This document shows, one piece after another, positions 11,771-21,200 of a DNA stretch of 64,000 bases. The stretch's first letter is position 1, and each line of letters opens with the position of its first letter. The notes beneath the pieces were generated by a model. That model worked only from the letters and a program-made list of their open reading frames with translations. It was not told the DNA's origin and searched no databases. Source of the DNA: Fagopyrum homotropicum (lineage: Eukaryota > Streptophyta > Magnoliopsida > Caryophyllales > Polygonaceae). The position numbers were made by a program, and so were the translations under genes. Where the stretch lies: NCBI GenBank assembly GCA_033239125.1, contig BSWB01000001.1, forward strand, positions 113,516,916 to 113,580,915. Direction: 5' to 3'.

Positions 11771-12323
11771 AATTATGGTATGTACATCAAGGGTTTGAGG
11801 CATCTCGAAATTGAGAAGCGCCGATCTCCTAGGCTTCGGTTTTTGTGCACCTCTATCTATATTTCAAAAAGTAAAGTCAGAAGATAATGTGAAAAAGAAA
11901 AGAGCAAAGCTCTAAGTTGATGGTGTTGCAATATAAATTGAAAAGAAAAAGTGTTGGGTTATTCCTTTTCCCGGATTCATGCACCACATCCCTTATAAGT
12001 TTCCCTCCTTTTTGCATTCTAGACCTTACTTGAAAGTCCTTAAGATCAAAAGAGTGTTATTTGACTTGGTGATCTAAATTGAAATTTCACATGCTTGATT
12101 TTGACAATACTTGAAGGTTATGATGTTTTTCTTGAAGTTTAAGCGATTTATGATGTTTCTTTACTTTACATTCTTTGGTTTATGTGTGTGAGCGTTTTCA
12201 AGAATGAATGAAGCAAGGTTTGAGGATGATCTATTGACTAGAAGCACATTTACCTAGAGGATGATTTTGTTTTGAATTTGCATGCATATTTCATTCTAAC
12301 TTGTGTTCTAAGCTTTTGAAAAC
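11771..12323 (+). other. 3' noncoding region of element A, part 2
   Basis: AT-rich tail with no gene seen. The first 80 bp (GGTATGT.CATCAAGGGTTTGA and the CCTAGGCTTCGG block) are still alignable to F; the rest diverges. Confidence 0.5.
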
Positions 12324-12362
12324 CTTGCTTGGGGACAAGCAAGTGACAAGTATGGGGTATTT
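12324..12362 (+). promoter_or_regulatory. Hairpin and 3' polypurine tract of element A
   Basis: CTTGCTTGGGGACAAGCAAG (8-bp stem, GGGA loop, 12324-12343), then AAGTATGGGGTATTT running straight into the LTR start TGTTAGCAG at 12363. The purine-rich stretch is the expected plus-strand primer. Confidence 0.8.
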
Positions 12363-12529
12363 TGTTAGCAGAAATATGGCGATATATTCTAGGAACTTAT
12401 TTTGGTTGTTTTTCCCTTATTGTTGTATACATGGATAAAGTTTAGAAGCAAATGTTAGCTTGTTCATCTATTTTGTCGATATGGAAGTCTACACTAGATT
12501 TGTGTTGATTATAGGTGAATAGGAGCTGG
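12363..12529 (+). repeat. 3' LTR of element A, first 167 bp
   Basis: Begins TGTTAGCAGAAATATGG after the polypurine tract and stops at GGAGCTGG, where element B is inserted. It continues at 24371. The homologous terminus is seen inverted at 1202. Confidence 0.85.
12525..12529 (+). repeat. Target-site duplication of element B, left copy
   Basis: GCTGG, repeated at 24366-24370 on the other side of element B. Confidence 0.9.
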
Positions 12530-14281
12530 TGTTCGCTCCAAACGGTGTGTGCAAGCTTTAAATTTATAACCCTAGACTTAAGCTTAAAACAAGGATGCGA
12601 ACCCGCAGTGTACGGGTCAATCGTAGTAAAAAGCAAGAAATTCCAGGGGTCGATCACAGGGACTCGGTGAAACAAAGTCAATAACGGTAAGCTTCGTGAA
12701 TACTAACCACAAAGAGCAATTAACACAATCAAAGATGAATAAGAAGTCAAATTAAGCAAACATGCAATTCTAGGGATTAAAGCGTCTAGTTGTGGTTCCA
12801 ACTCAAGATCTATAGATAAGCGGACAAAGCTGAGATTTTTGCGTGGGGAAGATGTTACTAAAGTGGAATAGATCACCGGGTAAGTCTCACTACTCACTAA
12901 TCCTAAACCGTAACTCCTATTACCGGGTAAGTCTCAAGGAATCAAGATAAAGAACTATAACCTCAAACTAACACACCATCTAAGGGAATAGAATCAACCT
13001 TTACCGGGTAAGTCTCAGGATAACTCACAAAGACGGGATGGAAGCACACTCAAACCCCAATAAAGGATAAACCTTTATTACCTACACTTACGATCGTTGG
13101 TACACAAACTAAGGAATTACCGGGTAAGTCTCATCCTAAGCTTGCATTGAACCAGGGAAGGTGTAATAAGAATAGGATTTGGCAAACTCTAACACTTAAC
13201 TCTCAGTTTTGGATCAGATAAGTCACCTCGGTCAGCCAGATTCCACCCCGGCCGAGATGTTCATCGACTGAGCGAGATGCTTAGGGTTAAGGTTAAAGAC
13301 TCGAACTTTCAGGATCCTACTGGAATCTAAGATTATTCTATCATTGTTTTTCCCACAACCTTCAGCCAATCACCCTAGAATCACACAAGGAAATTAGCCA
13401 CTCATCATCATTATGAAAGTATTAAATATATGGGAAGAAGGTGAATATTTGAACAAGAAGAATTTAATGAAAGACTTCAATAACTGAATCAAATATCACA
13501 ACAAAAGCGTTCCTTGGATAACAATCCAACAAGATAAAACAACAAGGAAGGGAATTGAAGACAATCTTACAAAACCCTTCAAAAGCTATAAGAGCTATAG
13601 ACTTCAATCTTCCTTCAACCTTCAAAAAGGTTCTTCAAAACTCTCCCAACTGGAGTAGGCTGCTGCTGCGTGCTATAAACCTTGATCGACGGTATAGCGT
13701 GATCTCCTCGTAAGCAAGATGTCGGATTTGTAGAAATCCAACCCTTTTTATAGGAAAATAACCCTCCAAAGATAATCAATCTTAGAAAGATATTTTCCCA
13801 TAAATATAGGTAAAATATATGATTCTGCATATCTCCTTCCTTCCAGGAGCCAAGCCCAAAAATATAAGATCACTTTCCAATTTTAAAAGATCTCAGCCAA
13901 GAATAAAATATTCTCGCCGCGTCCTAGGTGTTCGCCTCGGTCGAGTCGGCGTCTCTGGATCACCTCGGTCGAGATGAATCTCTGGTCAACCGAGGTGAGT
14001 CATAACTGAATGTGAAATGTCTCAAAACTGGTCCAAAGTAAATCTTTAATCCATGGCTGTGCTTCCTGAATGGTTCCTTATGCTCCTCAATGTAGCTCCA
14101 AATGACTTATGATTCCTTTTGCTCCTTTTCGATGCAAAACGTACCATTTTACCTGCAATTACAGCAAAACTAGGTGTAGACCTCGATTCCCGCAAAGGTA
14201 GATGAAATGGTAATATAATCACATATTATACATGCTAACATGCAGATTATTGAAGAAAAAACGTCCAAACAAACCCTATCA
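12530..14281 (-). repeat. 3' LTR of element B (1752 bp)
   Basis: On the minus strand begins TGATAG and ends GGAGCGAACA. It lacks 24 bp just inside the U3 end that are present in the 5' LTR. A TATA box (CCTATAAAAAGG, minus) lies near 13742-13755. Four TTACCGGGTAAGTCTCA repeats lie between about 12875 and 13135. Confidence 0.92.
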
Positions 14282-14320
14282 AAATACCCCATACTTAGCC
14301 CTTGCTTGTCCCCAAGCAAG
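14282..14320 (-). promoter_or_regulatory. Polypurine tract and hairpin of element B
   Basis: Minus strand: CTTGCTTGGGGACAAGCAAG (14301-14320), then AAGTATGGGGTATTT adjoining the LTR. Identical hairpin to A and F. Confidence 0.8.
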
Positions 14321-14862
14321 TTCCGCATATAGAAGACAAGATAGAATGGATTATAAGTCAAGAAAATCAATGAAAAGTCTTTCAAAAACATTTTTATGGT
14401 GTGTTACAATCATAGATCACTCTAAGAGAATACTTCATGGAAGTAAAAACTCAATATGTTCAAAACATTTTATAGATATAAGAAAGTTGTTCATCTTTGC
14501 ATAAAATCATAGAATGCATAATAAGCCATAATTATCAAAATTAATCATGTATAATCCGATTTAAACCACTAAGTCAATCAACAAGCTCATGGTCTCAAGG
14601 GCTTCCCAAAAGAAAGGTCAAGAAACGTGTAGGGTAGGGATGTGTGTAAGGTAATGTGGTGCTAGAATCCGGGAAAAGGATGAACTTCACTTTCACTTTG
14701 ACTTGCAACATCTTCCACCAATAAGCTTTGCTTATTCCACTTTTTCTTTTTACTTTACTTTTTGGGACGCATGGACAGAGGTGCACAATAACCGAAGCCT
14801 AGGAAATCAGCAATCATCAATTTCTTGAGATGCATCAAACCCTTGATGCACATACCATGACC

Positions 14863-14959
14863 CATTAGAAATATCGCTCAATCCGACTTTGGCAAGACAC
14901 AAACACCCGGCTATGTGAATGGTGCCGAGTTACTCATCTTCATGATTGACTTCCCCAAA
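14863..14959 (-). other. 97-bp ultraconserved noncoding block (B copy)
   Basis: Same length and order as the copies in A and F, with only a few substitutions near the 14863 end. Confidence 0.75.
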
Positions 14960-15736
14960 CCTAAAATTGCTTTCTAACACTTTCACTTCCAGCCACTTCT
15001 CAACTTTTTCACTTGCTTTCACCACTTCGCTTGCTTCCAAATTCCCGGATAGGTAAAGGGAGGCAAAATGTATATGAGGGGCTAAGCATGATCAAGAAGA
15101 AGAAGAAGAAGAGAATGTATTGCCTTGGTCTTTCCAAGAAGAAAGTGAGAGAACTTAACCTGCGGTGTCAACCTTCAAATTCAACATAATTTGGATAAAA
15201 ACAAAGTATTAAACATACTAATAATTTCAAACAAAGTATTTAGCAACTTAAACATATTATAAAACCTTTTAAACACATAAAGAATTTAAAACCAATCAGT
15301 AAACAAGATTTTCACTGAGATCATATCCAGATGAGCAACACAAAATCGTTTTCGAAAACTCTCAATTAACCCACCTCGGTCGAGGTGTTCTTGGTTCAAC
15401 CGAGGTGAAGCACCTCGTTTTGCCAGAACTGACTCGGTCGAGGTCTAAATTTTTTTTTTTTTCAGTTTCGACGTTTTTCTCAATCAAATAACCTGTAGGT
15501 ATGCATGTAATATCAGATAATCATATAAATGCAGAAGTGAAGCATAAATAAAATATCCGATGAAATGTAATACATCAAAAGTAGTCGAATACATCAAGTA
15601 GTCATATAAGTACAAACACCCCATACTTGGGACACACTGTCCCAGTGGGTCAAATATAAGTCTAGAAATGAGAGTACTCACCGGATAAATAGCTGAACTG
15701 CAAAAAAAAAATATAATAAGAAAATCCTACAGCTCC
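14960..15736 (-). other. 3' noncoding region of element B
   Basis: Between the post-pol ORF and the conserved block. It holds a perfect 16-bp family word CACCTCGGTCGAGGTG at 15372-15387, further half-words to 15450, and a hairpin with polypurine-like motif at 15617-15644. No gene seen. Confidence 0.6.
15617..15644 (-). promoter_or_regulatory. Internal hairpin plus polypurine-like motif (B)
   Basis: Minus strand: TGGGACAGTGTGTCCCA (7-bp stem) directly followed by AGTATGGGGTG, about 1.3 kb before the true polypurine tract. Confidence 0.6.
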
Positions 15737-17167
15737 TCAGTAATCCTGATCCGGTGGTGGTGGTGGTGGTACGTACGGATACTGAGTCGGATCGAAAGGA
15801 TAGCCCATAGTCTGCTGGAACTGTAGCTCCATCATCCTACGCTGATAGTGCTGCCCCTCTAACATCTGCTGAGTCCAGCTGTCAAGGTGTCGGTGTTGGG
15901 CGGCAAATCTCTCATGCATGTCCACAGTAAGGGCAGCATAAGAATCTATCATCTGATCTGTCAGATCATCGATCCGACGATGAGCCTCAGTGTCTCTATG
16001 ACGGCGTGTCCGACGCCTAGCAGATCTAGCAGGAGGTGCAGCAGGTGCAGGCTCAGTATCCTCCTCATCATCCAAATTTATGATCGGTGGTGCGCTCGTC
16101 CCTGCAGTATCCGTCCCTGTATCCATCGGGACTCCACCATCTCTCTCATCTACCGTCTCCTCGTCGTCATCATCCTCCTCCTCCTCAGCCGGGGCAGCTG
16201 CTGCCTCTCTATGATCCTCCATCAGCGGGGCCCAAGCTGTCTGCCAATAATGCGGATCGTAAACAGTGAACTGGGCAGACCAGCGGATCCCCTGTGGTGT
16301 AGTCCGCTCCCAAGGCATAGCAACATATGGAGTGGTCAAACCACGTGGAACCAAAATCCTCCGTGTGATCATCTCCTGTAATCCAAGCGGCTTCGGAGCC
16401 GCCGCCATCGTACAAATACTGAGGTCCATCCCGTGATAAGTAGCAATGTGGGTGACTAGACCTCCGCAGCAAATGTCTCCCTTCGCCTTGGCCTTGATCC
16501 TGTGCAGGTCCTCTGCCAGGATCAAGCCAAAGTCTGGGAAACCCCTTGTAACCATACAGTAAAGGCCGAAGAGCTCGCCCTGTCGGATCTTCTGGGGCGT
16601 CTCAGTACGCGCCAGAAGTGTCTCGCTGAATATCCTATGGGCTAATCTGAAGGCCGGGTGGAAGATGACCTTCTCCCTGGAATCTCCAGGGCGCCATCTG
16701 TCTGCATGCTCGGTAATATGGGCAATCTGCCCCCAGAACTCCCTAGCTACGGATCGGGAGGGGAAGTCGGTGGCGGTGGGCTCAGAGAAGCCGAAAATCT
16801 CTCTCCAAACCTCTAAGGGAACTATGAAGTTCCGGTTCATCAACCGGTACTTCACAGACTGGTCTGTGGGAAGGTAGGAGAAGGAGCTAACAAACTCTAA
16901 GGTCGGCTCCAAATAAGTTAGGGCTCGAATCTCAGTAAACTGATCCAGCCCTACAGTGGCAATCATCCTCCTAAGGTCAGCATCTAACCCTAGGCAATCG
17001 AAAGCTGACACGTCCAGAAAACGTAGTGCGATAACTGGACGGCTAGCTATGCGCTCATAGTCTACCCGGCATCTCTCGTGGATAACCGGGCGATAAGGAC
17101 GGGAAGAAGAGGAAGAAGGGGAGGGTGAGGATCTGTCTCTGAGGGCTAGGCGACGATCGGAACTCAT
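15737..17167 (-). CDS. Intact post-pol (env-position) ORF of element B
   Basis: 476-residue protein if started at the ATG at 17167 (MSSDRRLALRDRS). That start is chosen because element F has the same start at 41393, although the frame is open upstream to 17302. Sequence: Ser/Arg-rich N-terminus, a globular middle (DYERIASRPVIALRFLD, LEFVSSFSYLPTD, FWGQIAHITEHADRWRPGD, RTETPQKIRQGELFGLYCM, GGLVTHIATYHGMDLSICT, PLGLQEMITRRILVPRGL), then an acidic run (EEEEDDDDEE), an Arg-rich patch (RSARRRTRRHRD) and a polyproline tail. No signal peptide or transmembrane segment is evident. It resembles ATHILA ORF-1-type proteins; the molecular role is unknown. The Arg-rich patch beside acidic runs suggests a nuclear or nucleic-acid role rather than an envelope (inference). 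Confidence 0.8.
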   Translation of the reverse strand: MSSDRRLALRDRSSPSPSSSSSRPYRPVIHERCRVDYERIASRPVIALRFLDVSAFDCLGLDADLRRMIATVGLDQFTEIRALTYLEPTLEFVSSFSYLPTDQSVKYRLMNRNFIVPLEVWREIFGFSEPTATDFPSRSVAREFWGQIAHITEHADRWRPGDSREKVIFHPAFRLAHRIFSETLLARTETPQKIRQGELFGLYCMVTRGFPDFGLILAEDLHRIKAKAKGDICCGGLVTHIATYHGMDLSICTMAAAPKPLGLQEMITRRILVPRGLTTPYVAMPWERTTPQGIRWSAQFTVYDPHYWQTAWAPLMEDHREAAAAPAEEEEDDDDEETVDERDGGVPMDTGTDTAGTSAPPIINLDDEEDTEPAPAAPPARSARRRTRRHRDTEAHRRIDDLTDQMIDSYAALTVDMHERFAAQHRHLDSWTQQMLEGQHYQRRMMELQFQQTMGYPFDPTQYPYVPPPPPPDQDY

Positions 17168-17907
17168 TTTCACTTTTTCTCTGTCAGTGAATCTCGGTCG
17201 CTGACAATCCTCAAGAAGCACCTCGGTCGAGATGCAGTTCGACTGGACCGAGGCGTAACAGTGGCGATTCCAAATCTCAAAAATCCAGTTCTTTTCCCCC
17301 AAAAATCACTACAATTGCTTCCTAAGGGGTACTTAAGCCTTTTCTCAACAGAATCAGGGGCAACCAAAGCCCAAATTGAAGTGAATGAACGAGTTAGGGT
17401 TTTGACCGTTTTTACCTCGTTTCGGTCGATTCGTTCGATTTCTTTGTAGATCTGTTGTTGCAATCGGTTCCTCTACCCTTCAATCGCAGTTTAGAAGCGG
17501 AAATCTTCGAAAACGAGCAAGATTGGAGAGAGAACGAAACGCTGTATCGCCGCGGTCGAGGTGATGAGGTAAAAGTAAAAATGAAAATTTGTTTTCCTTT
17601 TTATACTGTTACTGTCACTGCTGTCACCTCGGTCGAGATGGTCTCGACTGGACTGAGGTGGTATGGACCGAGGTGGTTCTGCAGAAACCCTAGTCGCCTC
17701 GGTTGCTCAAGAAACAACTTGGTCGAGGTGCTCTGACAGTAACCGAGATGCTTCTGTCTTCTCAAAATCTCGAACTTCTGTCCCTCCAGTTATGCTCCTT
17801 CCTTAGATATTCCCTGTTGTCTGTCCAGAACGCCAAAAACAAAGCAAAGCAAAGCAAAAACAAAAACTATCTAAACTAGACTAGAAATCGGGAAAAGAAA
17901 GCAATAC
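17168..17907 (-). other. Post-pol leader of element B
   Basis: Noncoding 740 bp between pol and the post-pol ORF. It is dense in family words: near 17220-17255, 17552-17570, CACCTCGGTCGAGATG at 17625-17640, and several half-words to 17755. Matches F 40649-41392. Open frames here are chance. Confidence 0.6.
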
Positions 17908-17925
17908 CTTGGGTTGCCTCCCAAG
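17908..17925 (-). promoter_or_regulatory. Conserved post-pol hairpin (B)
   Basis: CTTGGGAGGCAACCCAAG on the minus strand, same as A 8678-8695 and F 40631-40648. Confidence 0.7.
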
Positions 17926-17966
17926 AAGCGCTTGGTTTAAGGTCGCTAGCTGGACCATGATGCGTC

Positions 17967-18203
17967 TCAAATAAGATGGGAGGTGCCCTCACCCCATACT
18001 TCACCTCCATCGTGGGGTGAAGTCAGTAAATCTATCAAATGCTCCAACAAGTGTAAGTGCTCATCGGGGAATGAATCGTCTATGGGCGGGTCATCCTTCT
18101 CACGTGAAGATGCAGGTAGCCGGCTGAGGTGGTCCGCAACTGAGTTCTCGGATCCCTTCTTATCGCGGATCTCTAGGTCAAACTCTTGAAGCAAGAGAAT
18201 CCA
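17967..18203 (-). pseudogene. RNase H tail plus integrase remnant of element B
   Basis: Continuation of the long pol frame after one in-frame TGA (Arg in element A). It encodes LQEFDLEIRDKKGSENSVADHLSRLPAS, the end of RNase H, then DEHLHLLEHLIDLLTSPHD. After that it jumps to GGEVWGEGTSHLI, a remnant of the integrase C-terminus (compare HGAVEVWGE in A). The HHCC finger and DDE core are absent: about 1.3 kb present in F at 39230-40500 are deleted. Confidence 0.8.
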
Positions 18204-21200
18204 TCAAATAAGGCGCGGCTTGGCATCTTTCTTAGCCAACAAGTAACGAATGGCTGCGTGGTCGGTGTAGACAATGACCTTCGCCCCTACTACATAGGAA
18301 CGAAATTTCTCGAAAGCATATACAACCGCCAATAACTCCTTCTCGGTGGTAGCGTAGTTGCGTTGTGCTTCATCTAGCGTCTTGCTAGCATAATAAATGG
18401 CGGTGGTCCGGCCATCCTTTTTCTGTCCAAGCACCGCTCCTACGGCTACATCACTAGCGTCACACATGACCTCAAAGGGCAAGGTCCAACCAGGAGGTTG
18501 AATAATGGGAGCGGAGATCAACGCCTCCTTAATCCTGTAAAAAGCATCAAGACACTCCTGCGAAAACTCAAAAACAACATCTTTATTCAAGAGGTTAGTT
18601 AGAGGTTTAGAAATCTTAGAGAAGTCATTGATGAATCTCCTGTAGAAACCTGCATGCCCGAGAAAACTCCTTACACCTTTAACAGAACAAGGAGGAGGGA
18701 GCTTCTCAATAGTCTCGATCTTAGCTCGATCGACCTCAATACCTCGATTAGAAACGAGGTGTCCTAGTACAATGCCTTCATTAACCATAAAATGACACTT
18801 TTCCCAATTCAGAACAAGGTTAGTGTCTTCACATCTCTTAAGCACTAGAGAAAGGTTAGATAGGCAATCATCAAAAGAGGAACCATATACAGAAAAATCA
18901 TCCATGAATACCTCCATGATCTCCTCTATATACTCGGAAAAGATAGCCATCATGTATCGCTGGAAGGTAGCGGGTGCATTGCACAACCCGAACGGCATCC
19001 TCCGATAAGCAAATGTCCCCCATGGACAAGTGAAAGTGGTCTTCTCCTGATCATCCGGATGGATAGGAATCTGGAAGAATCCACTATAGCCGTCCAAGTA
19101 ACAAAAGTGCGAATGCTGGGCCAACCGCTCGAGCATCTGATCGATGAAGGGAAGTGGAAAATGGTCCTTCCGTGTGGCCGTGTTCAGCTTCCTGTAATCG
19201 ATGCAAACCCTCCAGCCCGTAACGGTCCTAGTTGGAATTAACTCGTTGTTCTTATTCGTCACAACGGTCATCCCTCCTTTCTTCGGAACGACATGCACCG
19301 GGCTAACCCACTTGCTGTCCGAGATAGGATAAATAATACCTGCATCCAACAACTTAAGAACTTCTTTCTTCACAACCTCTTTCATGATCGGATTTAACCG
19401 TCTTTGAGGTTCCCGTGAAGTCTTATGATTATCTTCCATTAGAATTCTATGCATGCAGAAAGAAGGTTTAATGCCAATAAGATCATCCGTGGTATAACCT
19501 ATAGCCTTTCGATGCTTTCTCAGGACATGCATTAATTTAGACAATTCAGATTCGGTAAGGGAAGCACTAACAATAACGGGATAAGTAGAATCCGGTCCAA
19601 GAAAGATATACCTCAAGTGACTAGGGAGTTGCTTAAGCTCCACAACTGGGGGTGCTTTCTGAGAGGGATCTTTGCTTCCTCTTTCCAGTGGAGTGGTGTC
19701 AGAAACTGGACTCGATGAAGGCTCAGTTAGAGTCGTCTCGCCATCGACCTCGGTCGAGGCGCAGAGGCGTTGACCGAGATGTTCTTCAGTCGCCTCGCTC
19801 AGTCCAGGAGGTGCTTTGGTCGAGGTACTGCAATTGGAACCGAAACTGGAGATCTTCGTCTCCTGGATTAGCTTCTCAGTTTTAGCTCCTGGATCCTCTT
19901 CTAGTGCCTTTAAGCTCCGTATATCTGCATCATAAGAAGCATCTATACCTTCCTCCATTAAACTGAAGCTTATAACTCTTTCGAGTGGATCGTTAACAAG
20001 GATAGAGCTCACCAATTCTCTTGATTCTTCTTGATCGTAGATGTTGAAGACATCATCAGTTAGCTGCTCCCCTTTCATGGCTGCAAGTAATGCAAACTCC
20101 ACCTCATCGCCACCAACGTTGAATTTTAACTTGGCGTTCTTGCAATCCACGTTGCAACCCGAAGTTGCTAGAAATGGCCTCCCGAGAATAATAGGAACAG
20201 GATAATCTGCGGGAATGTCAAGTACAACAAAATCTATAGGTAGATAGAAATTACCTAACTTGACCGGGACGTCCTCCAAGATGCCCACGGGATGGGTAAT
20301 GGAGCGATCCGCCATATAAAGTCGAATCTTGACCGGGTTGGGCTCTCCAAGACCGATCTTCGTGCATAGCTCCAGCAAGATGATGCTCACGCTGGCTCCT
20401 AGATCGCAAAGGGCTTCGCAAGTGATATCCCCAACTTGAATGGGAATACAAAACGAGCCGGGATCTCTCAACTTAGGTGGCATCTTTTCCTTCATGATCT
20501 TGATAAGCTCCGAAGATTTAGATGTCATCCTAACTTCACCAACATCCTCCAGCTTCCTCTTCCTTGATAAGATTTCTTTTAAGAACTTCCCATAGGCGGG
20601 GATACCTAAAATAGCATCAAGGAAAGGAATATTAATATGTAGCTTATTCATCAAGTCAAGGAACTTACCAAAGTGCTTGTCTAGATGCGCTCTGGCTCTG
20701 GACTGAGGGAATGGAAGTGGTGGTTTGTATGCAGGAGGTGGAGTATAAGTTTCAGTCGTCCCTCCTGCTTTCTGCTGCTCCACCTCAGTTGGCATCTTGG
20801 TCGAGGTGTTCTTCGACTGGATCTGGACCGAGGTGGTCTGCGTCGAACGAGGTACTGGATCTGCAGTTTTAAGTCCGCTCCTCGTCGTTATGGCCATGCA
20901 CTGGCCCTTAGGGTTAGTTTCCGTCTTTGCTGGAAGCTTCCCTGGATCTCTTGGCGCTTCATTCGCCCTACTAGCAAGTTGTTGTTCGAAGGACTTTTGG
21001 GCCCTCGAAAACGAAGTCATAGAATTCTCCATGTCGTTAAGCTTGATCAAGATAGCCTCCATAACTGCGTCTTTCTTTTCTGGCTGAGACGAACTTGATC
21101 CTTGCCCTTGGCTCTTTAATGGAGTAGAAGAAGAAGAAGGGGAAGAGAGGAAAGGGTTAGAGGAATCGTTAGAGTTGGAGTTTGAATGATTGTTACCGTG

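Noticed and set aside
14863..14959. Short peptide encoded antisense in the conserved block
   Set aside because: Open for about 32 codons but without a start codon and with stops just upstream; conservation is at nucleotide level throughout.
15887..16381. 164-codon plus-strand open frame
   Set aside because: It lies antisense to the conserved post-pol ORF of element B and is a composition shadow; F shows the mirrored shadow at 42206-42691.
15737..17167. Naming the post-pol ORF an envelope glycoprotein
   Set aside because: Position alone suggests env; no signal peptide, membrane span or Cys-rich ectodomain is visible.
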